Of a stretch of DNA of 60,000 nucleotides, positions 45,072 through 60,000 are shown in pieces. A program made the position numbers and the translations under genes. The notes under the pieces were generated by a model, which worked only from the letters and a program-made list of their open reading frames with translations, was not told where the DNA came from and searched no databases. Location: the NCBI GenBank assembly GCA_014529385.2, contig CM043945.1, forward strand, positions 148,975,241 through 149,035,240, given 5' to 3'. Origin of the DNA: Adiantum capillus-veneris (Eukaryota > Streptophyta > Polypodiopsida > Polypodiales > Pteridaceae). Within the stretch, counting starts at the first letter, position 1. Each line of letters starts with the position of its first letter.

Positions 45072-47254
45072 TTACACTAGTAAACTGGTGAGAAGATAGA
45101 AGTGGAGCGAGAGATTATGGATGCTCAAAATGGGCACGGATTCAGACTGCACAAAGCCTCGCTCGTTTTTCATACATCTTGAGCGCGCAAGAGTATAAGT
45201 AAGATTTGACACAGATTTCCCAACAATATTAGTGCTTGGGGCTGGAGTCCACCATGGCGCGGCTTATGGGGTAAGATGTTGAAACATGTCCATATTCCTT
45301 TAGACAGACTTTGAGTTCTTCTGAGACGAGAGCAAACCATAGGAAATTGAGTTTGCTATTTATTTGGGATCCAGTTGGGGTGTAGTGGCAGGTTATGGTT
45401 TTCAATGGTTTGGCTTCATCTGGTTAGATTCAAGAGGCTGTGCATTGTGAAATCCTTTAACTTTCTTAACTTGTGCTTCACGGAATCTCCTAAGATTTCA
45501 CAAAATGCAAAATAGAAATGGGCAACGTTCACCTGCAGCTGACAAAAGCGCCAGCGCCGGCCTTCAGCATTCAAAGTGGGCATTTGTGCAATTGATTTGA
45601 AAACCCACAGAATATCAAGGGCTAAGCAAGATAATTATTCCAATTTTTTGAACAAGCAGCAACATTTAATGTGTTTGGATAAAATGTATGTTCCACTAAG
45701 GTAATGAAATCCTTAATGAGGAAATCCCCCAAACAAAAATGATGCAAGAGACGAAGTTTTTGCAATCCTTCAAACAATGAGCAACAACGATGTGATCGCA
45801 ATGCTACAAAGAAACCAAGTTAAAATCTCAACCGAGCAAGGCAATGCTGATCAATCAGCTCGTGTAAAATGATTAATCCTTCCCTTCCCTTTTACTTAGG
45901 CCCATTCTGACCTAAAACATCATACTTAATGAAGGGCAAATCCACATGATCAAGGCATGAGTTTGACATCGGATTATCCATTAAAAAGAGCTCGGCCTTA
46001 CCTAACTTTCTCCAGAAAATCACAATGATTGCCCAATTCTGGGATCAGAGACTAGATATTGGCATGATCAGGCGTGCAAGGCCTTTATCAATAATTATTG
46101 TAGCCCTTGACCTTGAAGGTTTTTAGACATATCATTTATTGCCCTTTGTTCAAGTTGCCTTGCACATCCAGATATTCAATATTGCTGAAAGCTTTAAAGG
46201 GCTGCAATGCTCTCTTGCACAATGGGGAGAAGAAAATGGCATACTAACCAAACAATATGCAAACATTAAACACCTCCCCAACTTCAAAAAACCCTGAAAA
46301 TTAGTCATAATCAAGTTTTGAAGTGCACATAGAAAACTACGATGAAGTTCTCTACAACGCATGGTGAGCTAGAGACACACTTATACCATTCTCCGACCCC
46401 ATTGAGAGTCGAAACAAACCATGTGAGCTAAAGACACACTTATACCCATTCTCCCAACCCCATTGAGAGTCAAAAAAAAACATGTGAGCTAAAGAGCTAT
46501 AAATCAACATGTGAGCAGGTGTGGGGCTTATAGGGCAATTTCTTTTAAAAGGCCCCTTTAATAAAAGGCCCAGCCCATCACTGCTAAAAGGGTCTGCATT
46601 TTTTCAAACTAGTAGAGAGTACACAACGCTTCAAAACACAGGCATTTTTTATCCATGGTACGTACAGTACAGAGCATTTCGAAATGCAGAGTACTGTACT
46701 TAAAAAAAAATGCGAATTTTAGCTGCTATTATTCCAATACCAACACTTGCAATCAAGTGATAAAAAAGTGGCAACCACTCGTCCCCTTGGCCATGCATGA
46801 ATAAGAGAAGAGAAACTACTATAGCGCAAAGCTAATACGCAACTAAGCACAGCCAATAACTAGACAATGTAAGAAATGGGTCTTAGCCACTGCCAAAAAA
46901 GCTCACACTTGGAAATTAAATAAAAAGTTGCCATGTCACACTGCAATAACTACTCATGATCAAGTACACTCTTCAATGTTAATCAAGCCACTATGGTGCC
47001 GAAAAAACACTGACTTCAGCTTCCTCAATTTCACATCAAACACAACTTAGTTCAAGGCAAAAAAAAGCTCAAAAATGCCTTTATAGACTTCGAACCAAGA
47101 GCTCCAATTCTCAATTTGGAAACGGTCAGAACAAGAAAGGTCTTTGGTTTGATAAGTCTAAATAAACCTACATAATTCTGTACTAGCTCTAATTTAAGAA
47201 TTGTGAATCAAGATTGTTAGCGATTGCACCTTCAAAACTCTGCAAAGCCTTCAC
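45071..47254. other. Intergenic, downstream of RPS18; no gene recognised
   Basis: Only short frames occur. A 62-bp unit is repeated about 2.5 times at 46,361-46,500 (GTGAGCTAGAGACACACTTA, then GTGAGCTAAAGACACACTTA). An imperfect hairpin at about 46,655-46,702 has the perfect core GCATTTCGAAATGC flanked by AGTAC/GTACT words. The first few hundred bases below 47,255 should hold the RPS18 3' UTR; no clear polyadenylation signal was singled out. Confidence 0.5.
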
Positions 47255-52999
<5,745 letters not shown>

Positions 53000-53216
53000 C
53001 GTAGCTTGCAGAAGCAATGTGCTCGAGGATGCCTTCTGCGCTTATGCAAATACCGTCAACAATAAGAAGGCAAAGCACGCACAAATGAACCCATTGCCCC
53101 CCTCGGTCGGTTTATTTTTGTCAAACCTCCGGATTATTCAATTTTGGAAATTGTCAACATTAACTCTACTCTTTAAAATAACCTATTGTCTGAAGGTTGA
53201 TGCTTCTTCTTTTTGC
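53000..53216 (-). promoter_or_regulatory. RPS18 5' UTR and promoter region
   Basis: This stretch lies upstream of the ATG on the minus strand. The leader just before the ATG contains GCCTTCTTATTG, a pyrimidine-rich stretch as in ribosomal-protein genes. No firm TATA box or telo-box (AAACCCTA) was found, and a tandem duplication begins at 53,217, so the promoter is either short or TATA-less. Confidence 0.4.
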
Positions 53217-53480
53217 TCATGAAAACAGGCAATGCAACGGCAGCAGGTAATAGAAGGTGATGGGGTGTGGCTTGATGTATTGATGTAAAGTGATGTATGT
53301 TGCATATTTAGAGTAGTGTAGTGGTGAAATTGTTAGGATGTATGCATATGAAAACAGGCAATGCAACGGCAACAGAAGATAAGAGCAGGTAATGGGGTGT
53401 GGCTTGATGTATTGTAATGTATGTTGCATATTTAGAGTCGATATTTTAAGTGTAGTGGTGAAGTAGTTAGGATGTAATGC
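53217..53480. repeat. Tandem duplication of about 125-130 bp
   Basis: GAAAACAGGCAATGCAACGG starts copies at about 53,220 and 53,350; both contain GGGGTGTGGCTTGATGTATT and GTATGTTGCATATTTAGAGT and end GTTAGGATGTA. Confidence 0.88.
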
Positions 53481-53499
53481 AATCTTGTGGAGCTGCATC

Positions 53500-54480
53500 C
53501 ATTGAAAACATCCAAACCTCATGTACATTACGGCCGATGCCAATTCTTCATCGGCATTATAGGCAACCACACATGGCTTCTTTCTCCATCGAGTCAACCT
53601 TGAGTGCTTCAATTTCTAGTGATTCCATTTGCAATCAAGCATATTGTAGTAGGAGGCGGTCTATGGATTTATCAACTTCTTGAATCTTGGGTAGCGAACC
53701 ATCACTTGGTTTGTATTTTCCTACCCTTTGTATCTGCTGAAATAGGCTAGAGCTTCCTTGCCACAGTCATAGCTTGCAATCAACACACTCCGAAAGATGG
53801 CGAGGGGAAATCATTCTGTAGTTGATGACCATCAAGAACTTTCCTTGCTTTTGTGAGGGTGTGCCATTTGACATACATATCAACTAAAGAAGCACCAAGG
53901 CTAAAACCTTTCTCCAAGAGCCCTTGACTAGCAAACTTTATATGAATTCCGTCTCTTAGTAAAGGTTTTGATTAATGTCACATGCTTTCAATGTGCAAGT
54001 GTAGGTCATGAGTCTCCAAGGTGCAATTATAGGTTATCTCATCTAGAGAAAGGCCTCCCCTTTGCATCATGAGCTTTGTAAGGGCACTAGATTTGGGGTA
54101 CATATAAACCAATTCATGCAAAGCACAACACATTTTTCCAACATGTAGTGAGGCCATTCGCAATTGAAACACATTGTAGCGAGAGGTGGTCTATGTCTTG
54201 ATCAACTTCTTGAAGCCTAGGCGAAAAATTAGCACTTGGGCTATATTCTCCTTTCCTTTGCATTTGGTGAAACATCTTGGAGCTTTCTTGCCACAACCAT
54301 ATCTTGCAATCAACACACTCTAAGAGACAACGAGGGGACAACATCTCGTAGAGTATAGGAATTAAGAACTTTTTGTGCTTTTGTGAGGGTGCCACATTTG
54401 ACAAACAAACGTATCAATTAAAGCACTAGTAAGGCTGAAACCTTTCTCCAGGAGGCCTTGCTAGCAGTCTTCCTTGAATT
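53500..54480 (-). pseudogene. Pentatricopeptide-repeat (PPR) gene remnant, two segments
   Basis: PPR proteins act on organelle RNA. On the minus strand two related segments of about 300 bp are readable: near 54,350-54,470 (GLLEKGFSLTSALIDTF, then in another frame CGTLTKAQKVLNSYTLRDVV) and near 53,800-53,930 (ASQGLLEKGFSLGASLVDMY, TLTKARKVLDG). Between them are YTCTLKACDIN and MYPKSSALTKLMMQRGGLS. These are helix-pair words of plant-type P/L/S PPR arrays, repeated about every 100 residues. Many stops and frameshifts show it is dead. The flanking 53,480-53,620 stretch (HSRLTRWRKKPCVVAY) is not assigned. Confidence 0.68.
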
Positions 54481-54760
54481 GTATCACCTATGTAAAGGTT
54501 TTTGACTAATAGCTTGAGTATTAAGAAACAAAAATAGTGCTAGAATTGCATTCAAAATCATTCTCAATCGGCGGTTAGGACATTTGAGAAGAAACAAGTT
54601 ATGTGTTAATGAATAAATTAACTCCCATTCTAGTATATGTGCTCTACAATAAAAAATGGGGAATGAGAAGGAATCTTCTATAGCTAGTCACTCTCTTCTC
54701 TCAATTGTAGCCAGGGAGGCGGGGGCACCTTTTATTGGGGGAAGGTCACTTGTGTGAGTT

Positions 54761-54820
<60 letters not shown>

Positions 54821-54967
54821 ATTTAGGTGATCTGTAGCCTCAATCGAAGAGCACGAAGCCTCTACGCATTGATGTAAAGACAGAATTTTTCTGTGTGATG
54901 GAAGGCTTTGTTGTAACAGCATCTCAGAACTGAAAAAACTTTTCGTTTTTGTTGCCGACTTGAAGCA
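54481..54967. other. No gene recognised; (CT)n and presumed LINE 5' UTR
   Basis: CT spans about 54,763-54,819. The following 150 bp up to the ORF1 ATG are probably LINE 5' UTR. The exact 5' end of the LINE is not visible. Confidence 0.5.
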
Positions 54968-55900
54968 ATGTCAGACAAAACTCGCAAGGATGGAAAAGCC
55001 ACACTCGCCATGGAGAATGATGCAAAATCTCCAAGGAATTTGGATGGTAATCTAACCACATCGTCTACAACAACGGAAGCAATGATCATGGTTTACTTGA
55101 TCTCATTACAAGAAACTGTCAACAAGCAAGGTGAAGAGTTGCGCGCACTTGCAATGGAGAATGGCACTTTAAGAGTTCTCATTGTGGAGAATGAGCACCT
55201 CAAGAAGGTTCTTGAAATGCAAACAACACGCTTGATGCATCTTGAGAATGAAGTTCAAGAATGTAAATGCTCTCTTGTTGACATGAATGTATTAAAAGAG
55301 CGCTTGAGCAAAGTTGAGAGTGATCATGTATTGAAAGAGGAAATGATAGATACAATACGACATGATGTATGTGAAATGAGAAATGCATCCAAATCACGGG
55401 TTGATATATGTAAGGATAATGTGGTTTCTACATCTCCTATCACGCAAGCCGTTGTCCAAGCAAAGAATGTAGAGAATGTGGACACTCAAGAATTGCAAAA
55501 ACGACAAAAACGCTCAAAGAACATCGTCAGATGTGGAATCAAGGAGGAAAGCATGGAAACACCCCAATCTCTTGCGGTTGCTATTGAAGAGTTTTTTGCT
55601 ACACACTTTGGCATGTCAGGAATCATGGTTTATGGTGCACATCGAGTTGGAAAGCAAGGAGTCCCTCGCTCGGGAGAAAGACCTATTGTATGTACCATGG
55701 CTAATGAGGTAAAGAGAAAGATCATCCTTGACAATGGTTGGATCTACCTCAAAGGAACGGGTTGTAATGTAGATGAGGATCGTACTCTTATGCAGCAAAA
55801 TGTAGGTTGCAAAGCATATGAGGAAAGAAGCAAGAAGGTTAAGGTATCATCTCAAGAAGAAAATCCACTTGAGGAGGATGCAAGTCCACCCAACAAATAG
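54968..55900 (+). CDS. LINE ORF1 protein, 310 aa (coiled coil, RRM-like)
   Basis: The frame is intact and starts MSDKTRKDGKATLAMENDA. Residues about 45-145 are a long heptad-type coiled coil (LQETVNKQGEELRALAMENG, LEMQTTRLMHLENEVQECK, ERLSKVESDHVLKEEM). Residues about 185-285 resemble the RNA-binding domain of L1 ORF1 proteins (NIVRCGIKEESMETPQSLAV, VYGAHRVGK, GERPIVCTMANEVKRKIILD). ORF1 proteins trimerise through the coiled coil and coat LINE RNA. The ATG is the first in frame after the CT tract. It precedes ORF2 by a few bases. It shares architecture, but no obvious sequence, with the ORF1 at 25,675. Confidence 0.78.
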   Translation: MSDKTRKDGKATLAMENDAKSPRNLDGNLTTSSTTTEAMIMVYLISLQETVNKQGEELRALAMENGTLRVLIVENEHLKKVLEMQTTRLMHLENEVQECKCSLVDMNVLKERLSKVESDHVLKEEMIDTIRHDVCEMRNASKSRVDICKDNVVSTSPITQAVVQAKNVENVDTQELQKRQKRSKNIVRCGIKEESMETPQSLAVAIEEFFATHFGMSGIMVYGAHRVGKQGVPRSGERPIVCTMANEVKRKIILDNGWIYLKGTGCNVDEDRTLMQQNVGCKAYEERSKKVKVSSQEENPLEEDASPPNK

Positions 55901-55904
55901 GGAC

Positions 55905-58470
55905 ACATGATCTATGAGACCAACTCACGCTTGCGAATAAGCTTTTGGAATTGGAACGGGTATCCATGGAATGCGGAATTGGCATTGATGAGCTTACCAA
56001 TGATTCCGATGTGATACTTCTTGTTGAAACATGGGAGCATGATGCGCAACGAATTCTTGGATTTGACAAATACGATGTGCATTCTTTGATGTGGGCCAAA
56101 AATGTAAAGCAATGAAGAGGCCAAGGAGGCGTAGCATGTATGACCAAAAAGGGTTTGAAAGATGTTTCCATTGTCAAAGAAGATAAGTATAAATGCTACT
56201 TATGGCTGAAAATCAGCCCACCAAATGGTCAAGTCATGTTTGTGGCTGGTTGCTACATTCCTCACTATGACTCCAACTTTTATGCTCGCTTGAATATGGA
56301 TAGAGATCAGCCCTTTGTTGAAATAGAGGAAGACATTGCTCATTACAAGGATCAAGGTGAAGTCATTGTTTTTGGAAACATGAATGCTCGCACAAATATG
56401 TTACAACACGACACACAACAAGTCAACATGCCACATGTCTCAAGAAGAATGGATGACTCATACATGTATAATCGAAGTTCTAATGATGCAAAAGAACTAG
56501 ATCACTATGGAAAGTCACTTCTACATATGTGCAATAGTATCGGAATGCTCATTGCAAATGGTGTATCTCTATGGCAAGGCACCAATGACTTTACATGTAG
56601 AAAGCACACTGGTGATAGCGTGATTGACTATATGTTGTTCTCGGAAGCCACTCTAGAATGCATATAAAGCTTTACACTTGGTGAATGGAATCCGGAATCG
56701 GATCATAGGATGTTATGTATTGACCTCAAGTGTGGTAAACGGCCCGAGCATGTAGCCTCCAATCATGATGTGAATCATTTGTACCTACGTCTAGACTTCA
56801 AATGAGCACTTATATATGTTGATATGGTGGACCAAATGTTAAGCATGATAGAGCATCAAGAGAGACCAATATTAGAATGCAAGTGGAAAGTTTTCAAAGA
56901 AGTAATTTTCTCTTGTGCGAAGGAATGCTTTTCGGTGAAACACATGTCTTGCAAAAGGTCTAAGAAGGGTAGCACCAAGAACAAATGGTTTGACATGGAA
57001 TGTAGTCAAGCCCAAAAACACTTGCTAAGATTGGATGCAATCAAAGACAAGGATGTTTACTTGGAATGTTCACACACATACAAAGCACTTGTTCAAAATA
57101 CGAGGAGAAGGTGGGAAGTCAAAAAACAACTTCTTTTAGCGCAAGAGAAAGCACATGCATGTGGCAAGTTTTGGCAAAATCTAAAAGGCAAGCACGTTGA
57201 GAGCTTTGGTGACTTGACTCTTGAGGATATGTATATGCATTGCAATAACCTCTATGAGCAACCCAATGTTGATAAAATGGAGTGTTGTAGCTCCCTTCCA
57301 TTTATGTCTCCCTTCTATACCATTGAAGATGTATGCCGCGCGCTTGAGAAACTTGCTACTCGCAAGGCAAGTGACCTTCAAGGTGTCAAGGCTTAAATGA
57401 ATAAATGGACAAGCAAGAAAACACGATATTGGATATGCGATATGTTTAACCTTGCACTTCAGTATGGCATGCCTCATGATTGGAGTGCAAATTGGATCAA
57501 ATCTTTGCACAAAGGAGGAGATGTAAACAATGTGAATAACTATCGCACTATAATGGTTGGTTCTTTGATGGCAAAGTTATTTGGATGTATCATGGAGATG
57601 AAGATAAGTGAATGGGCTGAAAAGAATGGCAAACGTGTGCTTGGCCAAGCAGGTTTTTGAAAGCATCATAGCACTATTGATCACCTTGTCACTCTTCGAG
57701 TTCTTATGGAAGCATCTCGATTGAAAGGAAAAAAGTTGTATTGTTGCTTTGTGGATTTCAAGAAAGCTTTTGACATGGTACCGCGAGGAAATCGTTGGAG
57801 ACGTATGCAAAGCCTTCAAGTGCCGAGAGAATTTATGCATGCAGTCTTTCGTATTTACCAAAAAGTGATATGTCGATTACGTATGGGAGATGGAATTTCA
57901 GAATTTTTTGCAAGCACTATTGGTGTCAAACAAGGATGCCCACTTTCCCCAACCCTCTTTGGGCTACTCATTGGTGAATTGGAATGCATGGTTCTTGATT
58001 TTATGCAGCAAGAAGGCATAGAAGAGGTTAAGATCGGAAATACGATGATCATGCTTTTGCTTTATGCCGATGATGTAGTGCTCTTGGCACATACCTTAGA
58101 AGATGCACAAAAGCTTATGAGTGTCGTGGAACGCTTGTGCCTACATAGTGGGCTGATCGTGAATGGATCCAAAACCAAGGTTATGCTTGTAAAGACCCTC
58201 AATGTTGAAAATCCATGCATTGTATACAACAATGAGCAACTTGAAGTGGTAGATCACTTCAAGTACCTTAGCCTTGAGGTTCCATCCAATCATAAATGGA
58301 AGGATTGTGCAATGCGTCGCTTGGAAGCCGGAAAGAGGGCTTATTATGCATTTGAGAACATGTGCAATGCTGGAGAGATCAAGTGTTGGGCTCTCAAAAA
58401 GTACCTCTTTGACACATTGGTGACACCAGTGCTTCTTTATGGAGTGGAGGTGTGGGGTGGAAGCATCGGG
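55905..58470 (+). pseudogene. LINE ORF2: APE-type endonuclease and reverse transcriptase
   Basis: One frame runs from about 55,966 to 58,470, broken only by stops at 56,113 (TGA), 56,665 (TAA), 56,803 (TGA), 57,394 (TAA) and 57,658 (TGA); an upstream shift near 55,960 separates the first block (ISFWNWNG). Endonuclease words: DSDVILLVETWEHD (catalytic Glu), GQGGVACMTKKG, VAGCYIPHYDSNFY, VIVFGNMNAR (GDxN altered to GNMN), VIDYMLFS and ESDHRMLCI. RT words: NYRTIMVGSLMAKLF, GQAGF-stop-KHHSTIDHL, CCFVDFKKAFDMVPR, GVKQGCPLSPTLFGLLI, LLYADDVVLLAHT (catalytic YADD intact), LIVNGSKTKVM, FKYLSLEV and TPVLLYGVEVWG. The C-terminal part after RT is lost at the copia junction. Confidence 0.88.
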
Positions 58471-59865
58471 AAAAAAGGCCATTGGTATGAAGTGGGTTTA
58501 CAAGTTCAAACGCAAGCCGGATGGTGAGATTGATCACTATAAGGCTCGACTTGTTGCAAAAGGCTATGCGCAGTAGAAAGGCAAAGATTATGAAGAAACT
58601 TTTGCTCCCACTTGTCGTATGACTGTGGTTGGGATGTACATCAATCTGATATTGTTACCACTTTCTTGAATGCTAACATTTTTGAGGAAGTCTATCTAAC
58701 GCAGCCTCACGGTTTTGTCAAGAAAGGACAAGAGGACAAAGTGTGTAGATGTTAGAAGGCTTTGTATGGGTTGAAGCAATCTCCTCGTGCTTGGTATGAG
58801 AAAGCCGACACTCATTTTGGTCAAACGAGGCTTTTGTAATAGTCCAATAGAAAGCACATTGTATGTCAAGCATTGGGGTGATGTACTTCTCATTGTTGTT
58901 CTTTTTGTGGATGATTTGATGATCACTGGTCCCAATGAGACACATATTGCTGAATTTAAGGCTGATTTGAATGCTACTTTCAAGATGAAAGATTTGGGGA
59001 TGTTGCATCATTACTTGGGCATACAGTTTAAGCAGTGTGATGCTGTATTGCCTTGTGTCAGAAAAGTTACATAGAGACATTGCTATATAAGTTTGGACTT
59101 GAGGATTGCAAACCTTTTGCCACTCCCATGGAAACAAGTTTGAAGTTGAGTCTACATGATGCTGGTGACCCTATTGATGTCACTCTTTAATAAACTGCTA
59201 TTGGATGCCTCATTTATGTATGCAACACAAGGCCGGATATTCAGTTTGCAGTCTCACAGGTCAGTAGATTTATGCATAGCCCACAATCTAAGCATTGGAA
59301 GGTAGTCAAGAGGATTGTTTTCTACTTAAGTGGCACTTTGCATCTTAGATTGTTTTATCCCAAGGGGGATTATTGCCGCCAGATTTACATGCTTTTTCGG
59401 ACTCAGATTGGGCTGGTTGTTATGACATGCGAGTTTCCACAAGTGATTTTTGTTTCATGCTTGGTAGTTCATGTATTTCATGGTTGAGAAAGAAGCAACC
59501 TATTGGGGCCACTTCTAGTTGTGAGGTTGAGTACAGGGCAGTATTCACAGCTACGATTGAGTGTGTATGGCTCAGACACCTCATGGCTAATTTGGATGTT
59601 GGACAAGACATTGCCAACATCATCTACACTGACAGTCAGAGCACATTGGCAGTTGTGAGGAACCCAGTTTTCATGCTCGCACAAAGCACATTGAGGTGCA
59701 TTACCACTATGTCAGGGAGAGGCTCTCAACGTGAGAGATCATCTTGGCTTATGTGCCAACACGGGACAACCTTGCAGATCTTTTCACAAAGGCAATATCT
59801 CGTGAGAAGTTCAAAGCTTTCTGCAAAGCTTTGGGCTTGCTCCCCTTTGTGGACTGATCCTGCCC
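58470..59865 (+). pseudogene. copia reverse transcriptase and RNase H
   Basis: Blocks in changing frames: EETFAPTCRMT, TTFLNANIFEEVYLTQPHGF, KALYGLKQSPRAWYEKAD, VVLFVDDLMITGPNE (catalytic FVDD, about 58,900-58,930), MKDLGMLHHYLGIQF, CKPFATPMETSLKLS, GCLIYVCNTRPDIQFAVSQV and HWKVVKRIVFYLSGT. RNase H: DSDWAGCYDMRVSTS, SCISWLRKKQPIGATSS, EVEYRAVFTATIECVWL, NIIYTDSQSTLAVV and HIEVHYHYVRE, ending ADLFTKAISREKFKAFCKAL. Several stops and shifts. Confidence 0.88.
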
Positions 59866-59934
59866 TCATGACAAGGCACTTCCCTTTACTCTTTGTGCCA
59901 GCCCTCGTTCTCCACATCACTCCCAGGGGGGATT

Positions 59935-60000
59935 TGTTACCATATACATGTGGTAGTGATGTGTGTGAACATACTAGGACCGCTGGGGAATTTTTCCCTC
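59935..60000 (+). repeat. start of copia 3' LTR (incomplete)
   Basis: TGTTACCATATACATGTGG begins three bases after the purine tract. The rest lies outside the window. Confidence 0.75.

Larger units (their letters stand above)
54820..58470 (+). mobile_element. L1-like LINE, nearly intact but fused to a copia remnant at its 3' end
   Basis: ORF1 (54,968-55,900) is followed by an endonuclease-RT ORF2 in one long frame, the L1 order. The 3' end is missing: at about 58,470 the sequence changes from LINE (YGVEVWGGS) to copia RT (GKKAIGMKWVYK). No poly-A tail or target duplication can be seen. Confidence 0.85.
58470..60000 (+). mobile_element. Ty1/copia 3' half, running off the right edge
   Basis: RT starts mid-domain (MKWVYKFKRKPDGEIDHYK, KARLVAKGYAQ) and is followed by RNase H, a purine tract at about 59,922-59,932 (CCCAGGGGGGA) and a TG that opens the 3' LTR (59,935). 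The gag, protease and integrase are missing, cut at the LINE junction. It is on the opposite strand from the copia remnant at 1-4,427. Confidence 0.85.

Overview
The window reads as plant nuclear DNA from a large, repeat-choked genome. The only gene that looks intact is a five-part plant-type RPS18 (ribosomal protein uS13), split into four exons over about 5.7 kb on the minus strand (47,255-52,999). Almost everything else is transposable-element DNA in several layers of nesting, decayed host-gene fragments, and unusually long CT/GT/AT microsatellites and C or G runs. The moss/fern style PPR remnant, the L1-type LINE ORF1 and the tRNA-Asp-primed Ty3 element would fit a fern or other non-seed plant, but the species cannot be fixed from sequence reading alone.

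Layout. 1-4,427: minus-strand Ty1/copia remnant, running off the left edge. 4,427-6,800: a Ty3 protease scrap and an unrecognised, intron-containing minus-strand pseudogene. 6,803-23,120: one LTR retrotransposon with 180-bp LTRs and a CCAAA target duplication. It carries a C2-domain pseudogene and was split by a second, 11.4-kb Ty3/gypsy element (9,760-21,128, LTRs about 960 bp, GCAAG target duplication). That inner element encodes gag and protease but no recognisable reverse transcriptase or integrase, has a leader studded with a repeated 22-bp palindrome, and carries an intronless, internally deleted DEAD-box RNA helicase fragment. 23,116-24,250: degenerate ACCAAAA-rich array. 24,880-26,430: L1-like ORF1 without ORF2. 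26,440-28,720: C-rich low-complexity DNA. 29,496-30,060: unrecognised broken ORF. 30,110-31,229: a 1.1-kb palindrome of two head-to-head LTR copies, followed by a primer-binding site and a broken gag.

34,933-43,957: a 0.33-kb miniature LTR element, then a decayed but complete-order Ty3/gypsy element (gag, zinc knuckle, protease, RT, RNase H, zinc finger, integrase). Its RT is split by a 3.0-kb non-autonomous LTR element (38,521-41,524) that holds a CRAL-TRIO (Sec14-like) gene fragment. 44,300-45,070: long microsatellites. 47,255-52,999: RPS18; its 4.6-kb third intron has swallowed a LINE ORF1 remnant, a G-run and minisatellites. 53,500-54,480: PPR pseudogene. 54,820-58,470: nearly intact L1-like LINE. 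58,470-60,000: copia remnant fused to the LINE, with its 3' LTR starting at 59,935.

The main message is that three separate LTR retrotransposons in 60 kb each carry a piece of a different cellular gene (C2 domain, DEAD-box helicase, CRAL-TRIO) in sense orientation. All positions, similarities and domain calls come from reading the sequence; no database search or alignment program was run.
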